Assembly: GCA_036426205.1 (NCBI GenBank)
Contig: CM071567.1
Coordinates: 287,668,145-287,732,144, forward strand
Length of the DNA: 64,000 bases
Reading direction: 5' to 3'
Source of the DNA: Ascaphus truei
Lineage: Eukaryota; Chordata; Amphibia; Anura; Ascaphidae
A model generated the notes under the pieces. It did not search any database, was not told the DNA's origin, and saw only the letters and a list, made by a program, of their open reading frames with translations. A program made the position numbers and the translations under genes. The stretch's first letter is position 1. Each line of letters opens with the position of its first letter. This document shows positions 1 to 10,745 of the stretch, one piece after another.

Positions 1-394
1 CATGGATTCGGCCCTTACTGAATACTGCAAGGGCAAATCGCCAAAATAAGGCCTATCGGCAACCCTTGGCGATTGCACTTTTTCGGTGCTTACTGCATAG
101 AGCCCTAATAGACAGTTAAACAGTAAAGTATATTGTGTACAGATGCCGCGTTATGGTCGGCTGCGAGAATGTGCTGGTCAACCATGTGCACTGACAGTCC
201 GCAGTGCACTGCATAGCAGTTGGTAATGGCCCATCAGGATTACCACAGCAGTTTTCCTTGCATCTGAATGGGACTCATTCTGTGTGAATCCTACCCGGTT
301 GCACCTGTCTGTAAAAGACAAGCAATAATAGTGAGACTGAATCAGTCACTCAACCTGCGTGCTTCTAATAGGCAATCATACAACTTTAATTTGA
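1..394. other. No gene; unclassified sequence
   Basis: I see no coding signal, RNA gene or clear repeat boundary here. The phrase 'gcccttactgaatactgcaa' recurs in related form elsewhere in the window, so this is probably the end of a dispersed repeat. Confidence 0.4.
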
Positions 395-535
395 ATAACA
401 TAGTATTGATGCAGGGGGACCCCGGAGCTGAACCACATTTATTTAAGCGCTGGCGACACCCTGATTCTTGATTTACAGGCCATGGTATGGGGCCAGTATC
501 TCCTGTGCGTCTATATGTCCGGGTCACGTGACGTA
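395..535. repeat. Half copy of the foldback repeat family
   Basis: This stretch carries one arm (gcagggggaccccggagctgaacc, then acaggccatggtatggggcc) of the palindromic repeat that is complete at 1764-2022 and 2836-3085. The second arm is missing, so it looks like a truncated or partly deleted foldback element. Confidence 0.5.
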
Positions 536-544
536 GGTCACGTT

Positions 545-597
545 AAACCCCTTAATTACTATAGTGGTTATTAACCGCTAATGTGATTAAGGGGTTA
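545..597. repeat. Short AACCCCTTAAT palindrome
   Basis: An imperfect palindrome of about 53 bp. Its outer arms read AACCCCTTAAT and ATTAAGGGGTT and its centre is GGTTATTAACCGC. The same palindrome occurs near 3970, 4986, 5568, 11899, 12052, 29772, 30035, 30690 and 30845, mostly inside larger foldback elements. Confidence 0.75.
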
Positions 598-664
598 GGG
601 GCCATAGGAATGTATTTATTATGTATGTATGCACTCTGCCAACGGATTGTAGGACCTGCTGTAT

Positions 665-1290
665 CGTGATGAGGACGGCCAGCATATTGCTGTGGTAAGT
701 AGAACTGAATTTATTTACTTTATTTATGCTGGCTAATGTTGTGTTTAATAATGGGCAAATAATCTATTATCCATATCTGGATAATAGTTATTTTGCCCAA
801 TATTGTATTGTATGTGTTTGGGCAGGGGGGTGGGGGGGATTGATTGAAATGTAGGCCCATGTTTTATGTTTCTACATACAGGGTTGATACCTTAGGTCTG
901 CGAGGACTTATGTAGACCACCTGAGGACCCCCGGACGCCCACGGGTACCACCTGCTGCGGACCCACGGGGACAACTGCGGGGAAGAACTGGGGGCCCCAC
1001 AACTGTGGAGGCCCTGCAGACTCACAGGGACCACCCGAGGGCCCCAGAACCCCATGCGAACCTTCCAAGGGCCCTCAGATACCTGTGGGGCTGACCCGGG
1101 GACCCCCAAACACCCACGGGCTCACCAGTGGACCCAATTTGGGACCCACGGTGACACGGGAGGACCACCTGGAGGCCCATGGCACCTAGCGAGGACCACC
1201 TGGATACCCCCAGACCCTGTGGGCACCCCCCTCTGGTTCACTGTGGGGCCTGCGGACACCCGTCGGGACCACCGGGGAATACCATAGGCC
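665..1290. repeat. Repeat block with GC-rich degenerate minisatellite
   Basis: The left part (665-885) holds the paired words ATTATCCATATCTGGATAAT, also found near 3780, 4800, 5390, 29590 and 30250. From about 890 to 1285 the sequence is a degenerate tandem array with a period near 30 bp, built on GACCACC, GAGGACCCCC and CCCACGGG. The array appears in reverse orientation at 4370-4710. Open frames through it reflect low-complexity GC-rich sequence and show no protein family. Confidence 0.6.
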
Positions 1291-1321
1291 TGGGGTATTA
1301 ACCCTCTACTGTAGTGCTGAC

Positions 1322-1653
1322 GAGTATTCTAAAACAAATCTAGGGCAATCACCAACAAGACCCAGGTACATGCTGGGTATATGCTGGGTACATGCTGGGT
1401 ACATGCTGCAACATTTCAGTGACATTTCTGCAGACTGACTAAGGGCCCATTGGATTAACAGCGGGGGTCCCTGGCAGTCCCATTCAAACTGAATGGGACT
1501 TCCAGGGACCCTTGCTGTGTTAATCCGATGGGCCAATAGTCTATGCAGAAATGTCACTGAAATGTTGCAGCATTTACCCAGCATGTACCTGGATCTTGTT
1601 GGTGATTGCCCCAGATTTTCCAAGGCAAGTTTAAGGCAAGTTTTAGAATACTC
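1322..1653. repeat. Large palindrome (foldback element)
   Basis: The left arm starts AGTATTCTAAAAC and the right arm ends GTTTTAGAATACT. The arms are about 160 bp each, with the axis near 1485 between two copies of the word 'ccattcaaactgaatggg'. The left arm contains a short array of ACATGCTGGGT units (near 1370-1410) that is collapsed in the right arm. A related palindrome centre occurs at 57345-57425. Confidence 0.8.
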
Positions 1654-1763
1654 ATCGGCGCACCTGTATGTTAAAAAATAAATAATGGTTTTACATTATG
1701 GGGCGCAAGGGGGGGTGTGTGTATTGATGCTGAGTAAATGTTTTTTAATATACATTTAATTCC

Positions 1764-2022
1764 TAGTGTAGATGTGCAGGTGGTCTCCGGAATAGAACCG
1801 CGTTGGTTTTATGTCCGGGGACCCCCTGCTTCCCGAGATACTGGCCCCTTTATGGTGTGCCGGTATCTCCTATGCAAGGAAATGTCCCGATCACGTGACG
1901 CGGGAATCCAATGCATAGGAGATACCGGCACCCCATAAAGGGGCCTGTATCTCAGGAAGCAGGGGTCCCCGGACCTCAAACTAACACGGTTCGGCTCGAG
2001 ATACCCCCTGCACATCTACACT
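1764..2022. repeat. Foldback repeat, complete copy
   Basis: The arms start TAGTGTAGATGTGCAGG and end in its reverse complement. Inside are GGGGACCCCCTGCTTCC and a GATACTGGCCCC / GGGGCCTGTATC pair around a central TCACGTGA. Arms are about 120 bp. No transposase or other coding sequence is present, so it fits a non-autonomous foldback/MITE-like repeat. Confidence 0.8.
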
Positions 2023-2542
2023 AAGAATAAAATGTATATTAAAAAAACATAATTTTCGGGCGACATTTTAGCTGTGATAGGCGGCTCTCTCTTAGCAGCT
2101 CTCTCTGCTGCAGAAATGAATCACCGGGTAAGGCCTTTTCAGAGGGTCGATCCTATCGCTGGCAGCAAATCGCTCGTTTTGGGAATTTTGCTTTGAATGG
2201 TAATGAAGGCTTTCTGAATACCGCGATAGCAATGCTCCAAAAAAACTCCGATTTATATGGGCTGGTGATAATTTTTTCTCAACCTTTACTGAATAAGGCC
2301 CTTTGTCTTTTTGCATTCTAGAATTTTAAGTAATTGTATAAATCTGTGGTTTATTGTACACTTTTTTTGTAGGGTGTGATCATGTAGGTCCACTCTGAAT
2401 TAATAACAGCTGGTGTTCTAATTGTTCTTTGACTCTACCAATAGGAAGTGAGCTGTTTAAATTAGTTCCTAAACATCACATCCAATTCTAATTCCTTTTT
2501 GGGTTTAAATAGCACACTGTTCCATAATCAATCATTCCCTGA

Positions 2543-4027
2543 TTAAGGGGGTCATGCAGTAAGTGGCGGAAAATTGCATTCGCCAGGGGATGAATTTGCC
2601 ATGTTTTTGGCGTGTTGCCCTCGCTGTATGCAGGAAGGGCCGAATCCCTGGCAAATCACAGCGAGAGCAACATTGCCAAACATGGCGAGTAACCGGTTGC
2701 GAGACAGTCTGCCTGGCGAGAAGCTGCTGAGAAGCCGTCCCCTGCCGAGATGTGTCTGCAGCAGAGAGAGATCCGCCACTCTCTCTGCGTAAACATCGGC
2801 ACATAAAAAAATCTTTTAAATACAATTTTATTCATAGTGTACATGTGCAGGGGGTCTCCGGAGCTGAACCGCATTGGTTTCAGGTACGGGAACCCCCTGC
2901 TTCCCGAGATACAGGCCCCGTTATGAGGTGCCAGTATCCCTCCGCATTTAAATGTCGTGATCACGTGACCTCGGAATGCAAACAAAGCAGAGGGATACCG
3001 GCACCACATAAAGGGGCCTGTATCTCGGGAAGCAGGGGGTCCGCGGACCTAAAACCAAAGCGGTTCAGCTCATCTACACTATGAATAAAACACCCATATC
3101 AATAAACAATCATTCCTTACCTTTGCGGCTATGTGCTATGGTAACAAAGCAGCATGAATATATTTTTAATAATAGTGTACTGTGAGCAGGGGGTCCCCTG
3201 AGCTGAACCGCATTGATTTGTGGATCAGGGACCCCCTGCTTCCCGAGTTACAGGCCCCGGTACGTGTCATCGGGTGCCAGTGTCGCCGCCACCTTTATAG
3301 CGTTCCATACGCGACGTGTCCGTTATAAAGATGGCGGCGACACTGGCACCGATGCCCCAAACCGGGGCCTGTAACTCGGGAAGCAGGGGGTCCCTGAGCC
3401 ACAAATCAATGTGGTTCATCTCAGGGGCCCCCTGCTCCCGCACAATATTATGAAAATACATTAATGCTGCTTCATTACCATAGCGGATAGCCGCTAAGGC
3501 AATGAAGGGGTTAAGGCATAATAGCATGTTTACTGGGGACAATTGCCCCCAATAAACATAGCAATAAACAACATACACCCCCTGTGCCCCCAACAACCCC
3601 TATACCCCCATTACATATATCACATTATTGGGATGCACAGAAATGATACTATAGGCCGGCAGTGGCCCTCGGGTGTTCCCTGCAGGCCTGCAGTACCAAT
3701 TCAGTGCACCCCTAAAAAAATTACAACACATAAATACACCACCCTTAACACATACAGTATAGTAATGTGCAAAATTAATATTATCCACATATGGATAATA
3801 GTGAATTTGCCCATTTAAAATACATAAAGAACAATAAATACAATAAATACATATAGCACTCACCCATGTCCAGCTGCCACGTTGAAGGCCATCCTTATCT
3901 TCATCACCGTCCATGCCCCCTCCGATGCTGCAAAACATCAACAAGAATAAAAACAGTCAATGTAATGTCCCCTAAACCCTTAATCACCATAGTGGTTATT
4001 AACCGCTACAGTCATAAAGGGGTTAAC
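2543..4027. repeat. 1.5 kb composite repeat, copy 1
   Basis: This block recurs in the same orientation and order at 28362-29830. It consists of a segment rich in 'tgcattcgcca' words (2543-2830), two foldback elements (2836-3085 and 3176-3450), and one arm of a longer inverted repeat (3530-4027). Differences between the copies are scattered substitutions and short indels, as expected for two genomic copies of a compound repeat. It encodes no recognisable protein. Confidence 0.8.
3176..3450. repeat. Foldback element with GGCGGCGACACTGG arms
   Basis: A palindrome with arms of about 120 bp (GGGACCCCCTGCTTCCC ... GGGAAGCAGGGGGTCCC). The inner arms hold TGCCAGTGTCGCCGCC and its complement. A near-identical copy lies at 28980-29255. 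Confidence 0.75.
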
Positions 4028-4039
4028 CCACCCTCACCC

Positions 4040-4340
4040 ACCAATTGGGAGGCCTACATACCCTCCCCCACTACCCCCACCCCGTGAAGCCTAACAACCC
4101 TCACTCACCCAATACCCAGCCGGGAGGCCTACCCACATACCCTTGGGGCCAATTCCCCCTTCCCCCACCCTCAGTACCCACAATAAAAACAATACACAGC
4201 CCCACAATTAACATCATTATATTTATTAAATACATAACCCACCTCCTGTTCCACCCCATAAATACATGATTTATTATTTTACATACAGGGTTAATACCCA
4301 AGGCCCACGGGAGTCCCTGGTGGGCCTGAAGGGTCACCTC
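4040..4340. repeat. C-rich foldback-arm sequence
   Basis: The sequence is rich in CCCTCACCCACC and 'ggaggcctac'. It matches in style and partly in sequence one arm of the 29.4-30.5 kb inverted repeat. No coding sequence is recognised. Confidence 0.45.
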
Positions 4341-4369
4341 ACAGACCTACAGTAGCCCAGCACCATGTT

Positions 4370-4710
4370 TCAAACAGGGTCTGGAGGCCTATGGGTGGTC
4401 CCCGCCAGGTGCCATGGTCCACCAAGTGGTCTCCGCGGGTCTCCATTGGCAACTAGGGGACCCATGGGTTGGCCCACGGCTGTCTGGGGGGGCCCCGGGT
4501 CAGAGCCACAGTGGTCTGAGGGGCCTTGGGTGGTTCCCACAGGGGTCTGGGGGACCTCGGGTAGTCCCTACGGGTCTGCGGTGCCCCCACACATGTGGGG
4601 CCACCGGTTCTTCCCCAAAGGTGTCTCCCGTGGACCCGGCAGCCGTTTACCCCTGAGAAGCCCGAGGAGACCACAGGTGGTCTCCATATGTCCCCCGCAG
4701 ACCTGAGGAA
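4370..4710. repeat. GC-rich minisatellite, reverse orientation
   Basis: A degenerate array built on GGTGGTC, GGGGTCTG and CCCGTGGG. It is the reverse-strand counterpart of the array at 890-1285. The open frames here follow from the composition and resemble no protein family. Confidence 0.5.
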
Positions 4711-5123
4711 ATAACCCTGTATGTAAAAAAAAAATATGTCCTATACATTAAATACATCAATCCCCCCCCCCCCAACACATACAGTACAATAATGTGCAAA
4801 ATAACTATTATCCAGATAGGGATAATAGATTATTTGCCCATTATTAAACACATTAAGTAGCATAATAAAATAACTAAAGTTCTACTGACCTCATCAATAA
4901 GAAGCCCCCTCGCCAGCAAAATCCGTGTCCTCCGTTGCCAACAAAATACATAGCCAATACATTGCAATTACATTCTGATATCAATTAACCCCTTAATCAC
5001 CTTATCGGATAATAACTGCAAAGGAAATTAAGGGGTTATGCCACCCTGGCCTGATACCCACCCTTCACCCATTCATTTGTACAGTGGCCTCATCATGCAA
5101 CTATATATATATATATATATATA
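4585..5123 (+). repeat. 0.55 kb direct duplication, first copy
   Basis: This segment runs from a CACATGTGGGG word to an (AT)n tract and is repeated at 5150-5741. The two copies differ mostly by single-base insertions and deletions (for example 'aatcaccttatcgg' versus 'aacacttatcgg'). Confidence 0.8.
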
Positions 5124-5149
5124 GTTCCCTCACGGGGTCTTGCCGTGCC

Positions 5150-5679
5150 CCCAACAAAATGTGGGGGCACCGGTTCTCCCAAAGGTGTCTCCCTTGACCC
5201 GGCAGGAGCCGTTGGCGCCGTTTACCCCTGAGAAGCCCGAGGAGACCACAGGTGGTCTCCATATGTCCCCCGCAGACTGAGGAGGAAAAACCCTGTATGT
5301 AAAAAAAAAATAGTGTCCTATAAATTAATACATCAATCCCCCCCCCCCCCCCCAACACATACAGTACAATAATGTGCAAAATAACTATTATCCAGATAGG
5401 GATAATAGATTATTTGCCCATTATTAAACACATTAAGTAGCATAATAAAATAAACTAAAGTTCTACTGACCATCAATAAGAAAGCCCCCTCGCCAGCAAA
5501 ATCGCGTGTCCTCCGTTGCCAACAAAATACATAGCCAATCATTGCAATTACATTCTGATATCAATTAACCCCTTAACACTTATCGGATAATAACTGCAAA
5601 GGAAATTAAGGGGTTATGCCCACCCGGCCTGATACCCACCCTTCACCCATTCATTTGTACAGTGGCCTCATCATGCAAC

Positions 5680-5737
<58 letters not shown>

Positions 5738-5741
5738 TATT
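5150..5741 (+). repeat. 0.55 kb direct duplication, second copy, ending in (TA)n
   Basis: Second copy of 4585-5123, ending in a longer TA dinucleotide tract (about 5678-5741). The indel-dominated differences resemble those seen in the 30.9-38.4 kb duplicate. Confidence 0.8.
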
Positions 5742-6329
5742 AGAGAAAAAGAGAAAAAGAAGCGCCCGATCCTTGCCGTTGTGTAAAATCAGATGAACAA
5801 AGTTTTAATATCTCCTGGACAAGACAAATGCACACTTACAATTTGTCTGATAAATAAGCATGTTATGGGACCTGCCCACACCAAATGAGGACTCCTCGGT
5901 TCTTTTGTGTGGAGTGTCAGTATTGGCTCCAAAAAAGGATGTTGCTGTTCAGCTGCTGTATGTTGGTCGTTAATGCTTTACGGATAAGCACCAAAATATA
6001 ATGCAATGTGGTGGCGGCTGTGCACTGGGAAATATATATATAATATACCATATATAATATAAATATATATATATATATACAATTAGAAAAAACAAAAAAG
6101 TAGCGCCAACAAGCAAATAATATGAATCAAATAATATTAATAATGGTTAGAAAATGAATATATATACAGAAATTCAATAGAGATACTAATTGCAAACATA
6201 TGGATACACAAAATAACAAAAAATAAAAATAAAAGTCCAATGTCCAAACCACATTTGTAGCACCAGAATAATGTACAGAGGCCATGGGCCACAGCAGCTC
6301 TCTCATGGAATAAACAGTTCCACAGCAAA
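5742..6329. other. No gene; AT-rich flank of a Penelope-like element
   Basis: AT-rich sequence with TA microsatellites (about 6020-6082) and no coding signal. It lies just outside the left inverted arm of the following element. Confidence 0.5.
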
Positions 6330-6434
6330 ATCTATGAGAAAGACAAAACAGAGAGCGCACCGCCCCATAGTGTAACACTGTAACATTTAATGTGGGGAAG
6401 GGTGGATGGGGGGGCGGATAAAAAACACAACTCA

Positions 6435-6456
6435 NNNNNNNNNNNNNNNNNNNNNN
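6435..6456. other. Assembly gap (22 N)
   Basis: Twenty-two undetermined bases. The matching stretch of the right arm (near 10120-10145) runs straight from the sequence on one side of the gap to that on the other, so the missing sequence is probably close to zero. Confidence 0.95.
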
Positions 6457-6693
6457 CAATAGACAAGTAAAATATATGCAGTATGTGATATATAATCACC
6501 ACCAAGGCGTATCCAAACCGCAGCGGAGAGTCCAAAACAGGCTGGAGTTGATCTCACGAACAGCGCAATCCCTTCGGTTCACTTGAAATCATCCAGGTAA
6601 TTCTGGCATCAGAGTAAGGCCTTCAAATCACTACATGTGCTCCCCGGCCGTAAAGGATGCACACAGCGTGATGACGTAATGTCGTAAAGTACG

Positions 6694-6738
6694 TCCCTGA
6701 CGCGTTTCGTCGCAACAAATGCAACTTTATCAAAGGGA
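6694..6738 (-). ncRNA. Hammerhead-like RNA motif, left arm of PLE-1
   Basis: Minus-strand copy of the motif described at 9840-9884: stem I UCCCU/AGGGA, core UUGAUAAAG, stem II GUUGC/GCGAC, then GAAACGCGUC. It is identical in its core to the right-arm copy, as expected for the two arms of one element. Confidence 0.45.
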
Positions 6739-6918
6739 ATGTCACTGAACAAGGATAGCAGTGTATAAATACTCTAAGATCCCTATTATGATTGGTGGAA
6801 GTGCTAAGTGTTAGTCCCTCCCCTATAAACAAGCCGTGGCTTACTATTAATTATATAATTTGACTATAATTACCCAAATACAAACTGTCTATAGTGATTA
6901 CCATCTAAAATATATCTG

Positions 6919-8926
6919 ATGATGATTAAACCATATAGATTTAACAAAAATCTATCCAAAGGTGAACTTGAGGCATTACGTGATTTGAGGGAAAATAGGG
7001 ACATTGTCATTAGACAAGCTGACAAGGGCGGGGGCATAGTCATCCAGGATAGATCGGCTTATACACTTGAGGCCGAGCGACTGCTGGGTGACTCTGCCTC
7101 CTATATTCCCTTGTCAGATGACCCCACTTCACAATACCAGGTGTTGCTGAAAGAGCATTTGTCTTCAGCCTTAGAGGAGGGCATTCTCACTAAATTTGAA
7201 TTTAAATTTCTATATTCTGAACACCCCCGCACACCCATTTTTTATCATTTGCCTAAGGTCCACAAGTCCTTGGTTGACCCCCTAGGAGACCTATTATCTC
7301 GGGGATCGAGTCGATGACGTCTGGCCTATCCCAGTATGTTGATTATTATCGCCAACCCTTTGTAGCAAAGCTCAGGTCACATATTAGGGATACGCTGCAT
7401 GTTATCGACTCGATCTCTGAGATAAAATGGAAGCCCAACTATTTATGGGCTACATGTGACGTGTCATCATTATACACGTCAATAGATCATTTCAGGGGGG
7501 TCAGAGCCATTGACTTCTGGCTCAACACGGATCCTTCCTTTCCCACCAATCACAAAGAATTTATATTAAGTAGTATTAAGTTTATTTTAACGCACAACTA
7601 TTTTTCATTTGAGGATCTTTTCTACCTACAAATCTGTGGAACGGCCATGGGTACGAGGTTTGCCCCCAGCTACTGTATGCCAATCTCTTTATGGGATATT
7701 GGAAGGAAACATCTATTTGGCCCAACCCAGAGCTGGGGGCGGGCCTCGTATACTATGGTCGTTTCATCGATGATATTATTATTATTTGGGAGGGTGATAT
7801 CACTGTTTTTTCCAATGTCCTCACTTCCTTCAATCACAATGCCTTGGGCTTGAAATTTACCTATGAAATTAGTCCCATCTCAGTGGTATTTCTGGACATG
7901 GTTTTGACTACAGATCCAGAAGGTAATATTATTACCACCACACATTTCAAGCCTGTTGCAGTGAACAATTATGTTCATGCCACAAGTAATCACCATGCAC
8001 AGTTGCTCAAGAGCATCCCCCTGGGACAGTTTCATCGTCTCAAAAGGAACTGTTCCAGGGAGAGTGATTTTGGCCTCCAATCCAAAGAATTGACTGATAA
8101 ATTTCTGCTGATGGGTTATAACCCTGATCTGGTATCTGACTCTCTCAACAAGGTGATGCTATCTGATAGGTCATCACTATTAAAAAAGTGTACAATTAAA
8201 AATAAAAATATCAGTTACAATACTCCAAGAACTGGATCATCACAAGTAGATGGGGTTTCAAGGTTTATTACCACTTTTAACCAGTCCCACAGATCCGTTC
8301 AGGGTATATTGAATACCCATTGGAGCATTTTAAAATGTAATCCCCATTTGAGGAATATTATTCCTGAGAAGATTCCAATTGTATATAGGAAAGCTAAAAA
8401 TATTAAAAACATTCTTGCTCCAAGCAAACTTAAACCCATAGTTGCGGCGACCAGTGCCACTTCAGTGAATCTTATGGGGAATCACAGGTGTGGCAGGGGA
8501 CGCTGCATCACGTGCAAACATCTTAATACCAAAATGGAGTTTGCCTCCCTTCACAAGGATGAACGATATTGTGTGAGGGGCAATATCAACTGCCTCAGTA
8601 CATTTATCGTTTATCTTATACAGTGCGGATGCGGCCTACAATATGTAGGGCGCACCACTCGGCCCCTCAGTACAAGATTCCTGGAGCACAGGAGGAATGT
8701 GATAAATGGTGTCACTACCCATAATTTACCGAGACATTTTATCAACAAACATAATAAGGATCCGGAGTCCTGAAAAATTATGGGTATTGAGCCCATTCCT
8801 CTGAGTGAGTCAGGAGGGGACCGCTTCAAGGCACTTTGTAGAAGGGAGACCTTTTGGATACACCGATTGGGGACACTTACCCCCGGTGGTCTAAATGAAT
8901 GTTTAGATACTAGTACTCTGGTATAA
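6919..8926 (+). pseudogene. PLE-1 reverse transcriptase + GIY-YIG endonuclease, broken
   Basis: Penelope-like retroelement polyprotein remnant. In family members the reverse transcriptase (RT) primes on DNA ends made by the C-terminal GIY-YIG nuclease. Visible in order: an ADKGGG block (near 7020), YHLPKVHKS (near 7240), CDVSSLYTSI (near 7460), CGTAMGTRFAPSY (near 7640), the RT catalytic FIDD (near 7765), a CGRGRCITC cysteine cluster (near 8490), and the GIY-YIG module with YLIQCGCG and YVGRTTRPL followed by R and EH (8610-8700). The frame changes twice, near 7290 and near 7675. An in-frame TGA at 8771 precedes a still readable C-terminal tail that ends at 8926. About 140 N-terminal residues found in the intact relative at 21647 are absent, because the gene starts at the inverted-arm junction. 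It is inactive as it stands. Confidence 0.93.
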
Positions 8927-8959
8927 GCTTATTTTAACATCTAGGTTGCTGGTTCTCTA

Positions 8960-9185
8960 TATCATTCTCTCTTCTGCTCTGTCTGCCCATCCTCTCTTTA
9001 CCATCCCTATCCACTGCTGCATTTCCCCCCTCTCTCCCCCCCCTCCCCATACCCATATCCCCCTTTTCACTTCCCCCCCTCGTTCCCCTTCCCCCCATCT
9101 TCCTCATACCCCCTTCTCCCCCCTTCTTCATCCCCACACTTTTTCCCACACATCCTACAATCACTTCCCAACCCATCATGTGATG
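8960..9185. repeat. Polypyrimidine tract in the PLE-1 3' region
   Basis: About 225 bases made almost entirely of C and T with occasional A, such as runs of CCCCCCC and CTTCCCC. Coding potential on either strand is an effect of low complexity. Long homopyrimidine tracts can form triplex DNA; that is a general property and was not measured here. Confidence 0.7.
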
Positions 9186-9652
9186 CTTTTGATCCATTCC
9201 TTCCTTTTCAGAACTATATCAATTTATTTGATTTATGTGGACATTTTAATGACAATTTTATAATTTTATATATTTTTACTATATGCAGGAATTACTGTTT
9301 GTGTTCACTACTAGTGAAACTCTAAATATGCTATTGGTCCTATATATATAATTATTGTTTGTGGAATATTAACAGTTAAACAGATTATATATCATTCAAG
9401 TGTTTATACAAAAGTTTATTTAACTAATTATAGTATTTAGTAATTAATCAAGCATATTCCATTTCTGGTATATATGTATTTTGTATGACTATGTGTAACA
9501 CATGAGGTATTTTAATTTTGTAATGTAATTATAATTTGTATGTATACCTATTGAAGCAGTATATACTTAGTTCTTATGCTCTACATTGTTAGCAGTGAAT
9601 TTCTACTGGAGAATCCGTTCTAAATTAATTAATTAATTATAAACATGTTTAA

Positions 9653-10223
9653 TCATCATCAGATATATTTTAGATGGTAATCACTATAGACAGTTTGTAT
9701 TTGGGTAATTATAGTCAAATTATATAATTAACAGTAAGCCACGGCTCGTTTATAGGGGAGGGACTAACACTTAGCACTTCCACCAATCATAATAGGGATC
9801 TTCCAGTATTTATACACTGCTATCCTTGTTCAGGGACATTCCCTTTGATAAAGTTGCATTTGTTGCGACGAAACGCGTCAGGGACGTACTTTACGACATT
9901 ACGTCATCACACTGTGTGCATCCTTTACGGCCGGGGAGCACATGTAGTGATTTGAAGGCCTTACTCTGATGCCAGAATTACCTGGATGATTTCAAGTGAA
10001 CCGAGTGAACCGGAGGGATTGCGCTGTTCGTGAGATCAACTCCAGCCTGTTTTGTACTCTCTGCTGCGGTTTGGACACGCCTTGGTGGTGATTATATATC
10101 ACATACTGCATATATTTTACTAGTCTATTGTGAGTGTTTTTAATCCCCCCGTCCACCCTTCCCCACATTAAATGTTACAGTGTTACACTATGGGGCGTGC
10201 GCTCTCTGTTTTGTCTTTCTCAT
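9653..10223 (+). repeat. Right inverted arm of PLE-1
   Basis: Begins AATCATCATCAGATATATTT and ends near the word TCTGTTTTGTCTTTCTCAT. It pairs with 6330-6927. It holds a TATA-like word (TATTTATA, 9807-9814), the hammerhead-like motif (9840-9884) and TGACGTCAT-like words further on. It is most simply read as the terminal repeat (pLTR) carrying the element's promoter. Confidence 0.85.
9840..9884 (+). ncRNA. Hammerhead-like RNA motif, right arm of PLE-1
   Basis: Stem I UCCCU (9840-9844) pairs with AGGGA (9880-9884). The core is UUGAUAAAG. Stem II GUUGC pairs with GCGAC across a loop, followed by GAAAC, the palindrome ACGCGU and GUC before stem I closes. The order of parts is that of a type I hammerhead ribozyme. 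The core differs from canonical CUGANGA by one extra nucleotide and by lacking the usual G8. Penelope-like elements are known to carry minimal hammerheads in their terminal repeats, which makes a derived or decayed ribozyme plausible. Confidence 0.5.
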
Positions 10224-10236
10224 ATATATACACTTA

Positions 10237-10745
10237 TTAAGGTTATGGTGGGTAAAAAAAGTGACAAAAACCCTCCACAGTAAAGCATAAAGCAAATGTA
10301 AATATTCCTGTATATTCATTTGCAACCCTGTCTTTCACCATTATCATGAGCACACAGTGCCACCTTTTATCTCAAGCTCACATTACATGAACAACCCTTA
10401 GGCAATGCATGCTGCTTTAGACACAGCTTTTAAGCAAGGGCTTGGTAGATGTAAAGTCAGTAAACCCACTCACAGACATGTTTGAACCTTGATGGGTATC
10501 ATCAGTGTGAGGTAGGTTGCTGGCATTTGCTCAAATGAGATAAGAGTCGGTAATCACCACACATTAAGGTTATGGTGGGTAAAAAAAGTGACAAAAACCT
10601 CAACAGTATAAAGCAACTGTAAATATTCCTGTATATTCATTTGCATGTCTTAGACAGGTCTGCAACCCTGTCTTTCACCATTATCACCCAGCACACAGCA
10701 CTTCCACTGCAGCAAGGGATTCTGGGAAATGACATGCAAATGGGC
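10237..10745. repeat. Dispersed repeat with internal duplication
   Basis: The word ATTAAGGTTATGGTGGGTAA and the following ~110 bp occur twice (about 10237-10330 and 10562-10680). Shared words include 'caaccctgtctttcaccatt' and 'gacatgcaaatgggcacaca'. No coding sequence is seen. Confidence 0.6.

Larger units (their letters stand above)
6330..6927 (-). repeat. Left inverted arm of PLE-1
   Basis: Reverse complement of 9653-10223, nearly full length. It contains the minus-strand copy of the hammerhead-like motif (6694-6738) and a 22-base run of N at 6435-6456. Penelope-like elements are known for complex terminal structures in which a terminal repeat flanks a 5'-truncated copy in inverted orientation, and this arrangement fits. 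The arm ends a few bases inside the start of the reverse transcriptase reading frame. Confidence 0.85.

Noticed and set aside
8934..9263. Frames of 87-105 codons in the C/T-rich tract
   Set aside because: Low-complexity sequence on both strands with no family resemblance.
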